From positions 1-64,000 of the forward strand of contig JAFZGJ010000147.1 of the NCBI GenBank assembly GCA_017555455.1: a stretch of DNA of 64,000 nt, written 5' to 3'. Positions 7,276-14,773 of this stretch are shown one piece after another. How positions within the stretch are numbered: the stretch's first letter is position 1; every line of letters starts with the position of its first letter. This stretch comes from Lachnospiraceae bacterium (GTDB lineage: Bacteria > Bacillota > Clostridia > Lachnospirales > Lachnospiraceae). Position numbers and translations under genes: made by a program. The notes beneath the pieces are model-generated. The model searched no databases. It saw only the letters and a program-made list of their open reading frames with translations, and was not told the DNA's origin.

Positions 7276-7375
7276 TTTAGTGCTATTAGCAGCACTTGCC
7301 CTTTTAGCAAGGGATTTTAACAACATTAAAAAACAACTCCCCAAGAGGGATAAAAAAGGAAGATTCACGAAATGA
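7241..7375 (+). CDS. 44-residue membrane microprotein
   Basis: ATG 7241 lies inside the end of the metallopeptidase-like gene and TGA at 7373-7375 overlaps the next start (ATGA). The first 24 residues are hydrophobic (MIPAITILAIINLVLLAALA) and the rest is basic (KKQLPKRDKKGR). The topology is a single span with a cytoplasmic basic tail. The overlaps on both sides make it likely to be real. Confidence 0.55.
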   Translation: MIPAITILAIINLVLLAALALLARDFNNIKKQLPKRDKKGRFTK

Positions 7376-7803
7376 GACACATTATAATTTTTCACGACAG
7401 CCTCATAGCAAGGTGGTTTTTACCCAAGAGCTATTCAGCAATAATGCTCTTTGGGATGGTTTTCACACGATACTCAAAGTTGGATGATGTATGTATCAAT
7501 CATGAATGGTGGCACACCCGACAGTACAAGGATATATTTTCAGTATGTCTGATGTTGACTATTCTTGCCACAACAATTGCCGGTGCATGTGATTTTTATC
7601 CCCTTTGGTGGGCAGCAGGTGGAGTGCTTCTTTCAGCAGTTGCATATTACATCTGGTATGGTGTAGAATACCTTGTTCACTACTTGAAACTTAAAAATCA
7701 CAGTAAAGCATATCACGCAATATCATTTGAGAAACAAGCATACGCATTGGAAAATGATTTCCTTTCAGAGTATAAACATTTTAGTTGGATAAATTATGAA
7801 TAA
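7372..7803 (+). CDS. Membrane protein with HEWWH motif, 143 aa
   Basis: HEWWH at residues 44-48 is an HExxH pattern typical of membrane zinc peptidases. It is followed by two hydrophobic segments (about 58-75 and 77-97) and a soluble C-terminus ending in an EKQAYALENDF helix that could provide a third ligand. It may be a small membrane metalloprotease of a family seen in Bacteroides phages and genomes; activity is inferred. It overlaps the microprotein before it and the HU-like gene after it. Confidence 0.65.
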   Translation: MRHIIIFHDSLIARWFLPKSYSAIMLFGMVFTRYSKLDDVCINHEWWHTRQYKDIFSVCLMLTILATTIAGACDFYPLWWAAGGVLLSAVAYYIWYGVEYLVHYLKLKNHSKAYHAISFEKQAYALENDFLSEYKHFSWINYE

Positions 7804-8059
7804 AGAAGAATTGATTACAAGAGTGTCACATGACACAGATTTAGATTTAGTAACAGTAAGAACAATCATTGAATCTACATTAGATGAAATTTCAAGTTGT
7901 TTTAAACGAAAAGATAACCTTGAAATAAGGGGTTTTGGTTCATTTAAGGTTGTTACTACCAAACAAAAGATAGGTCGTAACATATCAAAAGGGGAACCGG
8001 TAGTAATTCCACCCAAATCCAAGGTTAAGTTCAAGATAAGTTCGTTAACCAAACTGTAG
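7796..8059 (+). CDS. HU/IHF-family DNA-binding protein
   Basis: The 87 residues match the whole HU/IHF fold: N-terminal helices (MNKEELITRVS), the RGFGSF motif at about residues 44-49, the DNA-arm stretch GRNISKGEPVVIPPKSKVKFKI, and a short end. HU proteins bend DNA and assist replication, recombination or packaging. It overlaps the upstream gene by 8 bp and is the last rightward gene before the convergent virion operon. Confidence 0.9.
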   Translation: MNKEELITRVSHDTDLDLVTVRTIIESTLDEISSCFKRKDNLEIRGFGSFKVVTTKQKIGRNISKGEPVVIPPKSKVKFKISSLTKL

Positions 8060-8064
8060 AGAAA

Positions 8065-8086
8065 AGGGGAGTCATTAGGCTCCCCT
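8065..8086. terminator. Hairpin between convergent gene sets
   Basis: AGGGGAG (8065-8071) pairs with CTCCCCT (8080-8086) across an 8-base loop, between the HU gene and the end of the leftward virion operon. Flanking A and T residues are modest. It probably stops transcription from both sides. Confidence 0.75.
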
Positions 8087-8467
8087 ATCTTCAAGCACTG
8101 TGTATAATTTTTGGGTTATATCACCCACTATGTATGATGCTTCTTCTGACATTAGGTCAATTCCGGATGCTTGTGCTATGTGTTTTGATAAGTGGTCTAT
8201 CTCGTGAGCACTAGAGTTCATCAACTCGTCAAGAGAAGATACTTCTCCCACAACCAACACACTCACTCTCCTTTCATAATTAGAATATGTTAATCCCTCG
8301 TTTTTGCGACCATTTTCAAGATTTCTTTTTGCACTAACAAAGTCATCGCCTTTGCATCCAAAGCTCCTTAAATAGCCTAAAATAGTGTCAGAATCGTATG
8401 GTTTCGTATTAAAGAAACAATACACTATCCATCCATAGTCTCTGAGATGTATCGTAGCCTTTGTCAT
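8075..8467 (-). CDS. Putative HExxH metallopeptidase-like protein, 130 aa
   Basis: I chose ATG at 8467, 2 bases after the upstream stop. An earlier in-frame ATG (8515) would overlap the upstream gene by 46 bp. HEIDH at about residues 88-92 is an HExxH site, and a downstream SEEASYIVGDI helix could give the third Glu ligand, as in gluzincins. It is the last gene of the leftward virion operon. Its role is unknown; it could process a virion or host protein. Confidence 0.7.
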   Translation of the reverse strand: MTKATIHLRDYGWIVYCFFNTKPYDSDTILGYLRSFGCKGDDFVSAKRNLENGRKNEGLTYSNYERRVSVLVVGEVSSLDELMNSSAHEIDHLSKHIAQASGIDLMSEEASYIVGDITQKLYTVLEDRGA

Positions 8468-8469
8468 AT

Positions 8470-8895
8470 CTAAATCATATCTTCCCAAATGATAGGAATC
8501 CCCATAGATATACAATCCGCATAAAAATGCGAGAACGCTTTTGATTCATATCCATCCGGGTCTCCAATAATGTCTTTAATATGCAATAGAGCATGTTGTT
8601 CATCGACTATAGATGAACCGAAATAATCAGCTTTAATCATATTGTATAAGTACATAGCGTCATATCCGTTAATGTCCTCAATAATGATATTATGCTTTTT
8701 CATTAGTTCGTCTAATTGCTCTTTGGTAGTCATCTGCATTTTGACTAATTTGTCACTATTTGCATCTGCCTTTTTCCTCATATTAGAGACGGCCCATTCT
8801 GCCATTTTTTTGTTAAAATGCCATCCATAAGCGGATAGATAATCTTCCATGCCTGACGGGAATCTATCTCTTGCATCAAGTCTTTGTCTACACAT
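8470..8895 (-). CDS. Conserved phage protein, 141 aa
   Basis: The protein has 'YLSAYGWHFNKK' near residues 19-30 and a C-terminal 'YNMIKADYFGSS ... DIIGDPDGYESKAF' region. I recall these from a conserved protein of Bacteroidota phages that lies near structural genes, with no known function. It is mostly helical and acidic. A terminator-like hairpin separates it from the gene before it. Confidence 0.7.
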   Translation of the reverse strand: MCRQRLDARDRFPSGMEDYLSAYGWHFNKKMAEWAVSNMRKKADANSDKLVKMQMTTKEQLDELMKKHNIIIEDINGYDAMYLYNMIKADYFGSSIVDEQHALLHIKDIIGDPDGYESKAFSHFYADCISMGIPIIWEDMI

Positions 8896-8915
8896 AATCT
8901 AACAATTTTAAAAGA

Positions 8916-8933
8916 GGGGTGGTCTCCCACCCC
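8916..8933 (-). terminator. Intrinsic terminator in the distal virion operon
   Basis: On the minus strand GGGGTGG pairs with CCACCCC (plus-strand 8916-8922 and 8927-8933, 4-base loop), followed by CTCTTTTAAAA. It lies between the Arg/Gly-rich gene (ends 8944) and the gene starting at 8895. Confidence 0.75.
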
Positions 8934-8943
8934 ATCTCAAGTT

Positions 8944-9168
8944 TTACATATATCTGCCACGAGAGTCTCTTCGTCTGCGTTCACCCATATCATCATAGTT
9001 TTCACGCATACCATAACCTCCACGCATACCATAGCCACTATCTCTATGACCCATTTCGGACATTGCTTTACGGTATCCATCTTCGCATCCTTGTTGATAT
9101 GCTTCTTCTACTTCATCCCTATGACCATAGCCATAGTTCTCTTTAATTTCCCACATTCTCATAATCAA
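8944..9168 (-). CDS. Arg/Gly/Tyr-rich small protein, 74 aa
   Basis: A helical N-terminal half (DEVEEAYQQGCEDGYRKAM) is followed by a low-complexity tail with repeated GYGMR and RRR segments. Such basic disordered tails often bind nucleic acid; here that is inference. It overlaps the upstream gene by 4 bp. Confidence 0.65.
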   Translation of the reverse strand: MIMRMWEIKENYGYGHRDEVEEAYQQGCEDGYRKAMSEMGHRDSGYGMRGGYGMRENYDDMGERRRRDSRGRYM

Positions 9169-9692
9169 TCTTTTTTAATACGCTTTTCAGCCTTTAAGTC
9201 CGCAATCAAAGACGCTAAATCAGTCATACTTTTGTGCATAACCAATAATTGCTCTTTCAAACTATTAATCTCCGCTTGTTGTTGCTGTTTTTCAGCAAAC
9301 TCCGGATTCAAATCTTGCAAGATATTATCACATCCACTGATTATGTTTTGATGATAACTTACGCTATTGATAATATCAATACTCTTTTGTTTCATCGACA
9401 TTATCTCTGCGTTCATAGCATCTCTACTCATAGAAATCACTTGCATACCACCGGAATTGCCGAAATCCGCAATCTCTTGGTTCGCTGGTAATTTCTGATA
9501 AGTTACATTCTGCTCTCCTACTTTTACCAATAAATCCACGACCATTTCCGGAGCCTGTCCGAATTGATGAGGAATAGGATATTTAGAAGTAGGCATTGAC
9601 ACATTAATAACTGTACCTTTTTCTAGGAAAGGCTTATTATCCTTGTGCAAAATGTATATTTGATTGTTCGGTCTTAAATTCTGAAAAGCCAT
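9165..9692 (-). CDS. Conserved phage protein with C-terminal coiled coil, 175 aa
   Basis: The N-terminal ~90 residues are beta-rich (NNQIYILHKDNKPFLEKGTV). Residues ~100-170 are a predicted coiled coil (KQQQQAEINSLKEQLLVMHK). It may be a virion-associated or assembly protein. It stands with two other unknown, probably structural genes between the fibre region and the operon end. Confidence 0.65.
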   Translation of the reverse strand: MAFQNLRPNNQIYILHKDNKPFLEKGTVINVSMPTSKYPIPHQFGQAPEMVVDLLVKVGEQNVTYQKLPANQEIADFGNSGGMQVISMSRDAMNAEIMSMKQKSIDIINSVSYHQNIISGCDNILQDLNPEFAEKQQQQAEINSLKEQLLVMHKSMTDLASLIADLKAEKRIKKD

Positions 9693-9710
9693 GTTAATAA
9701 ATGTTAATCG

Positions 9711-10070
9711 TTAAATAAAATTACCTGTAACTAATTGTAAGTAGTTGGTGTTACCTTCATACCAAAATAGGTATATTCCACTGCCTCTTAGGTTTGCCAC
9801 TGTTGCCGGTTCATTGTCGTATCCATACACAGGGGTAGCATTTCCACCTTCTGAAGTAAAGAACAACTCTGCGGTAGTAGCAGTTCCTGTCGGCACATTC
9901 TGAGCTAGTCTAACTGTTATCCAACCTCTGAATGGACCACCTGTTGTACGATGGTTCAAGAAGTCAAATGACACTCGGTCTCCCGCAGTGTTTACAGTAA
10001 CCGACTGACTAGAAATAGCGGGGATACCATTAATGTTGGTATTGATTCTAAATGGTAGTACAGTAGACAT
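9711..10070 (-). CDS. Probable virion protein, 119 aa
   Basis: A Gly/Thr-rich beta protein (RGWITVRLAQNVPTG; GSGIYLFWYEGNTNYLQLV) that looks like a compact jelly-roll or trimeric head. A Shine-Dalgarno-like AGGAGG lies just upstream of the start (plus-strand CACCTCCTTC at 10076-10085). No family is recognised. The setting suggests a virion-exposed protein. Confidence 0.65.
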   Translation of the reverse strand: MSTVLPFRINTNINGIPAISSQSVTVNTAGDRVSFDFLNHRTTGGPFRGWITVRLAQNVPTGTATTAELFFTSEGGNATPVYGYDNEPATVANLRGSGIYLFWYEGNTNYLQLVTGNFI

Positions 10071-10086
10071 AACACACCTCCTTCAA

Positions 10087-11001
10087 TTAGCCCCAAAGGT
10101 TCCCGTTATTCCAACCACCAAAAGTTCCGAAACCATTGTATCCACAATAAGTAGGAATCAATCCGTAAGTAGCATTGAGTCCGGTATTTAGTTGTATATA
10201 CTGTTCAGGACAACTGATTTTCTTAACGGGAGGTTGATTACATTGAATTTCTTGAAGGGCCGAGTAGATGGGTTGCAGTTCTGCTTGACGCTCTGAACGA
10301 GCTGTAAGGGTTGCAATAATCCTATCTTTTTCTGCTAATTCTCGGTCTTTGCGACTATCCTCAATAGCATCAAGTTTTGCTATAATGGATGCTGTGTTAG
10401 CACTACCGGCTTTTTCAAGATTACAGGTTTGGTCTTTAAAAGCATATCCTATATCTGAGAAACCTTTAGTGAGTATCTGATTAGTGTTACAGAATCCTCT
10501 TTCAGTTAGATAATTAGACTCTTGAACTGCTCCTTTAATATCGCAACAACAGTTACAAATTTGAGTAGCAAGAGAAGAGTTACCTGCCTGAATAGAGTTA
10601 ATTACTTGCTGGAATGAAAGACCATTTTGTCCCGCCAAGTTTGAGATTTGAGTAGACACATTACCGATAGCATCTCTGATACGGTCTGAAGAGCAGTTTA
10701 CACTTGATGCAAGGGCTGCGATGTCTACACCATTGCGTTCAAGAAGAGAAGATAGGTACTGAGAGCTTTGGTTATTTCCATTATTGCCGAAACCAAAGTT
10801 GCCATTACCAAAGATAGCAGCTACTACGATAAGGGCAATAATATCGTTCCATCCGTTATTACCGAATCCGAAACCACCATTACCATTATTCATCATACCC
10901 ATAAGGTAAGCAGGGTCAATACCTCTGCTTTGGAGAAGAGAAGGGAGCATAGCACTTAAATTTCCTGCTCCGGAGTCAAAAACATAAGTTTTGTCTGACA
11001 T
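10087..11001 (-). CDS. Asn/Gly-rich structural protein, 304 aa
   Basis: The protein has an Asn/Gly/Phe-rich N-terminal segment (residues ~38-80, GNGGFGFGNNGWND), a short hydrophobic patch (IIALIVVAAIFG), a helical middle, a cysteine cluster (CNCCCD), and a second Gly/Asn-rich end. Related proteins recur in Bacteroides phage structural regions. The hydrophobic patch may be a membrane-active segment. The function is unknown. A possible promoter lies ~90 bases upstream. Confidence 0.7.
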   Translation of the reverse strand: MSDKTYVFDSGAGNLSAMLPSLLQSRGIDPAYLMGMMNNGNGGFGFGNNGWNDIIALIVVAAIFGNGNFGFGNNGNNQSSQYLSSLLERNGVDIAALASSVNCSSDRIRDAIGNVSTQISNLAGQNGLSFQQVINSIQAGNSSLATQICNCCCDIKGAVQESNYLTERGFCNTNQILTKGFSDIGYAFKDQTCNLEKAGSANTASIIAKLDAIEDSRKDRELAEKDRIIATLTARSERQAELQPIYSALQEIQCNQPPVKKISCPEQYIQLNTGLNATYGLIPTYCGYNGFGTFGGWNNGNLWG

Positions 11002-11094
11002 AGTTAATCAATATTAAAAAAGTTTTTTAGTGCGATTAAGGATGCACTTTTGTCCTTGTTGCAACACTACGAAGATACTCTACAATTAGAGTGC

Positions 11095-11124
11095 CAAACT
11101 AAAATGTTACATTTTAATATCAAA
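11095..11124 (-). promoter_or_regulatory. Possible Bacteroidota-type promoter for the 11001-8075 genes
   Basis: On the minus strand TTTG (plus 11121-11124), 18 bases, then TTAGTTTG (plus 11095-11102), one mismatch from TAnnTTTG. It would serve the last part of the virion operon. Confidence 0.35.
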
Positions 11125-11152
11125 TAACTGAGCCGTAAGTGTTTAGGTGTAA

Positions 11153-11437
11153 TTACTTCAATATCTTCTTTAAGTCCTTGTATTTGAAGAATGTCTGAGA
11201 AAAGTTTATCTTCTTTCGATTAGGTAGTTTACGAGAGACATTAGTTCTAATTGTCTCCTCGCTTTTATTAAAGAGTTTTGACGCTTGTTTGTAGTTAATT
11301 GTTGGATTTAATAGTGAAGTGATAGTTTCACAAGCGGTTTCAGCAGTCTCTGCATCTATATTGTCAAATACGCCTGCTTCTGATAATTGGTATAGTTCTC
11401 TAATTAATGTACGAGACCTATCGTTTTGTTCTGACAT
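11153..11437 (-). CDS. Small protein with possible helix-turn-helix, 94 aa
   Basis: Residues ~48-76 (INYKQASKLFNKSEETIRTN, then VSRKLPNRKK) look like an excisionase/MerR-like helix-turn-helix. The N-terminal half is acidic and helical. It overlaps the membrane-protein gene upstream. It may be a DNA-binding regulator, which would be unusual inside a virion operon. Confidence 0.6.
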   Translation of the reverse strand: MSEQNDRSRTLIRELYQLSEAGVFDNIDAETAETACETITSLLNPTINYKQASKLFNKSEETIRTNVSRKLPNRKKINFSQTFFKYKDLKKILK

Positions 11438-11816
11438 ATCTTATAAAGTCTTTAATTTGGTAATGAAAATGGATTAAACAACCCATTATGCCGACAAAGG
11501 TAATAAATATTACTATGATATTGACTATATTGTAAACGAAAATATTAGGGAAAATATCAAGTAACAAGTAAGAATTGGAAGTATATAATACTGATATAAT
11601 GCACATCCTGTGATATATACAGAATTTCTCATATAATGAGATAATGAATGATAATATCAGCAAGAATGGGGCATATACTGTCAGTGCGAAGAATAATGAA
11701 AAATCTATGTTCAAATCTAACAGCCAATCAAAGAAGTGTATTACCTGATATATTCCTAATAACACCGGGAACATTGCAACAATTGGCAAATATACATACG
11801 CTACTTTCTTTCTCAT
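11418..11816 (-). CDS. Multi-span membrane protein, 132 aa
   Basis: Four hydrophobic segments (about residues 6-25, 37-62, 70-90 and 92-115) are separated by short charged loops, ending in a basic tail (RYVRTKR). Size and topology would fit a holin, and it lies in the late operon, but the endolysin is 8 kb away. It is called only as a membrane protein. Confidence 0.6.
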   Translation of the reverse strand: MRKKVAYVYLPIVAMFPVLLGIYQVIHFFDWLLDLNIDFSLFFALTVYAPFLLILSFIISLYEKFCIYHRMCIISVLYTSNSYLLLDIFPNIFVYNIVNIIVIFITFVGIMGCLIHFHYQIKDFIRYVRTKR

Positions 11817-11831
11817 TTTTTTATACGAATC

Positions 11832-11936
11832 TTAATTTCTATTAATACGAATCTTAATTACTTGTTTCAAACTATCGTTCTCGGCTTGTAGTTTACGAAG
11901 ACTATCCCTTGTAGACCTTAACTCATCTTTTTTCAT
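11832..11936 (-). CDS. Possible coiled-coil microprotein; start uncertain
   Basis: From ATG 11936 the frame gives 34 residues of heptad-like sequence (MKKDELRSTRDSLRKLQAEN). The same frame stays open upstream to the stop of the preceding gene near 12021 and continues the coiled-coil pattern (ETEKLKRELQLKTDSLK), but has no ATG, GTG or TTG there. A well-placed ATG with an AAGGGG Shine-Dalgarno just upstream is in another frame and stops after 10 codons. It may therefore be a frameshifted spanin-like or coiled-coil gene. Confidence 0.4.
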   Translation of the reverse strand: MKKDELRSTRDSLRKLQAENDSLKQVIKIRINRN

Positions 11937-12020
11937 CTTTAGACTATCTGTTTTAAGTTGGAGTTCCCTTTTTAACTTCTCCGTCTCATTCCCAACATAT
12001 ACATCCCCTTTTATCTTGTT

Positions 12021-12587
12021 TTAGATTTTAAACCTTAGCATTTCAGGATATCCACTGCGATAATCGTATACTTGAATTTCCTCTATTGTGGTAAGAGAAT
12101 TGACATTTGCGATATGCCTTTGTGTGTTGTCATAACAAGCACTTGCATAAAGTTCTAGAGCATACAACATAGCAATAGCATCATTGATAGGAAGAGTGAA
12201 TTTCATATCCTCATGCCATAGAGTAGTTATTTCATGTTTAGCAGCAAGTTCTGAATTAAATCTTAGTATAAGTCCTGTTCTTTTTAGTTTATCTAACCAC
12301 AATCCATGTTCTCCAATGTAGAAATTGTTTACTTCTCGTGAAGAGTCATAATCTCGAATTTCATTCAATTTATGTTGTTTTTCTCTTTGGAATAATTCTT
12401 CTTCTGTGGGTTGAGGCATTTCATATTTTTCCCAACCATTTGCAAGGATTAGTTCTTCGGAAGGAAAGAATGTGTTTGTTCCTACTACTTTCTCATTACC
12501 ATCCTTGTCTTTGATTGTCCTTTGTGATTTAATCACTATTTGACTGCGTGTCTTTATTTGTCCGTCTTTGATATATAATGTGCTCAT
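12021..12587 (-). CDS. DUF4376-like tail-associated protein, 188 aa
   Basis: The C-terminal two thirds match the DUF4376 pattern: an RDYDSSREVNNF stretch, WLDK-x-x-R-x-GL, ITTLWHEDMKFTLP, MLYALELYASACYDNTQRH and a final YDYRSGYPEMLRF. These proteins occur at the end of tail-fibre regions in Bacteroidota phages and may be fibre tips or fibre-assembly factors. The N-terminal part (MSTLYIKDGQIKTRSQIVI) is the usual attachment segment. Confidence 0.8.
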   Translation of the reverse strand: MSTLYIKDGQIKTRSQIVIKSQRTIKDKDGNEKVVGTNTFFPSEELILANGWEKYEMPQPTEEELFQREKQHKLNEIRDYDSSREVNNFYIGEHGLWLDKLKRTGLILRFNSELAAKHEITTLWHEDMKFTLPINDAIAMLYALELYASACYDNTQRHIANVNSLTTIEEIQVYDYRSGYPEMLRFKI

Positions 12588-12603
12588 ATTTATTATTTTT
12601 AAA

Positions 12604-13329
12604 TTATTGTGCTGCTGATTGAATTGACCAACCTGATGGAATACCGTTTACTCCTGTTACATTCCAAATTGCCTTGCCGTTCTTTATGAATTTACCTATA
12701 CTTGCTACACCATCCACCCATTTATATGTATATGAAGATGAAGGTGTTGTTGTAAACATTGCTTTGATATAGTTTAGATTAGAGCAACGATAGAACATAC
12801 ATTTGTAGCAATTGCTTGTCAATGTTGTAGCAGGTAATGTTGGTGCTTGAGTTAGACTGGTGCAACCAAAGAACATACTATCATAGCAGTACTTAGCAAG
12901 TGTCGTAGCAGGCAAAAATCCACTTGATACACTTTTTATTGTTGAACAACTCGAAAACAAGCTACTAAAAGCATATTCCTTACCGCTTAAACTTGTATTA
13001 GATGAAGCATCATCTCCAAACAACATAGACATGCAATTTCCTTCCAAATTGCAGTTTTTAGATATGACGAATGTACCTATGCCGTTAAACTCATCAGGTG
13101 TTAAATTCCCTCTAAAAGATAATGTTTGTCCTGTATTAATTGCTTCTGTGTTAGTTGCAGCGGCTAATGTTTTCCAATCACCATCTCCATCAACACAATA
13201 CTCACAAGCATTGGTTGATAATGATGCAGTCAAACCATCTACTAATGCTACAATAGTGAGGTAGTTATTAATATCAATACCACCACCTCCACCACTTGCA
13301 CTTGCTAATAATGCTCTTCTTCTATTCAT
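12604..13329 (-). CDS. BspA-like repeat tail protein, 241 aa
   Basis: The start MNRRRALLASASGGGGG is a motif of phage fibre-tip proteins. The middle has BspA-type leucine-rich-repeat-like units (LPATTLAKYCYDSMFFGCTS; LPATTLTSNCYKCMFYRCSN), and the end forms a small beta module (IWNVTGVNGIPSGW). It is likely a surface-binding fibre or tip protein recognising the host envelope. The reading is strong for the repeat class and weak for the exact role. Confidence 0.75.
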   Translation of the reverse strand: MNRRRALLASASGGGGGIDINNYLTIVALVDGLTASLSTNACEYCVDGDGDWKTLAAATNTEAINTGQTLSFRGNLTPDEFNGIGTFVISKNCNLEGNCMSMLFGDDASSNTSLSGKEYAFSSLFSSCSTIKSVSSGFLPATTLAKYCYDSMFFGCTSLTQAPTLPATTLTSNCYKCMFYRCSNLNYIKAMFTTTPSSSYTYKWVDGVASIGKFIKNGKAIWNVTGVNGIPSGWSIQSAAQ

Positions 13330-13331
13330 AA

Positions 13332-14714
13332 CTATACTGATTTAAATGGGGTTAGGACTGCTTTGTAAATGTAATCAGTTCCAAGTTTGGTTGCAACAAC
13401 TGAAAGTTCATAATGAGTATTCGGTTCTAAACTTGGTGTTTCTCCATTCGTCCATAACCAATTAGAAGGGACTTCAAAGAACAGAGGATTACTATATTCG
13501 CTTTTATTACAATAAAAATGTAACGAGTATTCTCCAACATCTTCTGTTGGCGGAATAACTGAAATAATACTTACACTCTCTATTATCGGAGTTGTCGCAT
13601 AGTATATCTTATTAGGTTCAAAAGAAGGTCTGTACTCATTTTCCAAAAATATAATTGAGCCTGTTATTACAGGCACTTCAACTATTTCTTTTCCACCAAC
13701 AGCAATATCCCCACTACCAAGAATAGACTCTCCGTTGATAGTTTTCAAATCAGTTTTAGCCACAAGTTCTTTAAGAGTAATAGAACCATTAGAACCAGAC
13801 TTTATCAACTGAGCAGTAGTTATTTTAATTTGAATGAAGTATTCTTTATGTACACCATCAAGATAAGGAACAATCACATTGAGATAGATGAAACCATCAT
13901 TTTCCATTTTTGCCATTGTTACAGCATTTCCACCAACATTACTTGCATCAGTTATGTTAGTCGGTATAATGATTGGTTTATTTGCTTCTATAGCAGATAT
14001 AAGACCTTGTACATTGATTGGTTTAGTAATACCTCTGCCATATACTGCTTCAATATCTGCTACCGAAAACTCTGTGGTATAACCTATCTCATCCCTTGTG
14101 GCAAGAATCTTATCATAATCTTCAGACTCAATTATGCTTGAATTAGGCAAAGCATAAATCATATCATCATCTCCTAATAAACCATTTGCGGTTATGGTTT
14201 TTAAGGTAGGGTCTAAGTATTGCAAGAAATTATCAGTATTCGGAATGTCGGATTTTAGGGCGAGGTCGTATCTATGAATAGTTAAATCAATGCCATTATT
14301 ATTTGCTATAAATTCAAAATAACACCCGCTACCATTCGCTACATATTTTCTACTTACAGAAGAAGAATTTACATAATCAACTAAATTGAAAACCAAACAA
14401 TGCAAAAGTTGGTCAGGGTCTCCCCTTTCAACTTCTTTTAAAACAATAGTTGATATATTGTTGTTATGAATGATTTGTGCTAAATCCCAATTTGGTGTAA
14501 GAACACTCTCATCCTCCCAAAAAACATCAGTCGTTTCATAAACTGCAATATTACTTGCTCCACCCCCACTACAGTCAAAATATGTACCTTTGGTCCATAT
14601 CTTCTTGGCATCCTTGATAAACACAATACTTGTGTCAAGAATATTTCCATTAGCCAACTGAGTCTCAAAACTCGTTAACTTATTGAATGTTATTAACTTA
14701 TTTGTTATTGCCAT
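13332..14714 (-). CDS. Tail fibre protein, 460 aa
   Basis: The N-terminus (ITNKLITFNKLTSFETQLAN; DTSIVFIKDAKKIWTKG) matches the attachment domain of Bacteroidota phage fibres. About residues 330-345 carry KTINGESILGSGDIAVGG, a hallmark fibre motif. The C-terminal third is beta-rich. It probably forms a trimeric fibre. It lies two bases upstream of the BspA-like gene, and a terminator-like hairpin precedes it. Confidence 0.8.
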   Translation of the reverse strand: MAITNKLITFNKLTSFETQLANGNILDTSIVFIKDAKKIWTKGTYFDCSGGGASNIAVYETTDVFWEDESVLTPNWDLAQIIHNNNISTIVLKEVERGDPDQLLHCLVFNLVDYVNSSSVSRKYVANGSGCYFEFIANNNGIDLTIHRYDLALKSDIPNTDNFLQYLDPTLKTITANGLLGDDDMIYALPNSSIIESEDYDKILATRDEIGYTTEFSVADIEAVYGRGITKPINVQGLISAIEANKPIIIPTNITDASNVGGNAVTMAKMENDGFIYLNVIVPYLDGVHKEYFIQIKITTAQLIKSGSNGSITLKELVAKTDLKTINGESILGSGDIAVGGKEIVEVPVITGSIIFLENEYRPSFEPNKIYYATTPIIESVSIISVIPPTEDVGEYSLHFYCNKSEYSNPLFFEVPSNWLWTNGETPSLEPNTHYELSVVATKLGTDYIYKAVLTPFKSV

Positions 14715-14738
14715 TTTAACATCTATTTTAAAAGGTTA

Positions 14739-14764
14739 AAAGGGGAGTTTGATTGCTCCCCTTT
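14739..14764 (-). terminator. Hairpin between two fibre genes
   Basis: AAAGGGGAG (14739-14747) pairs perfectly with CTCCCCTTT (14756-14764), 8-base loop, followed on the minus strand by CCCCTTTTAACC. It lies in the gap between the 631- and 460-residue fibre genes. Confidence 0.75.
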
Positions 14765-14773
14765 GTATTTATT

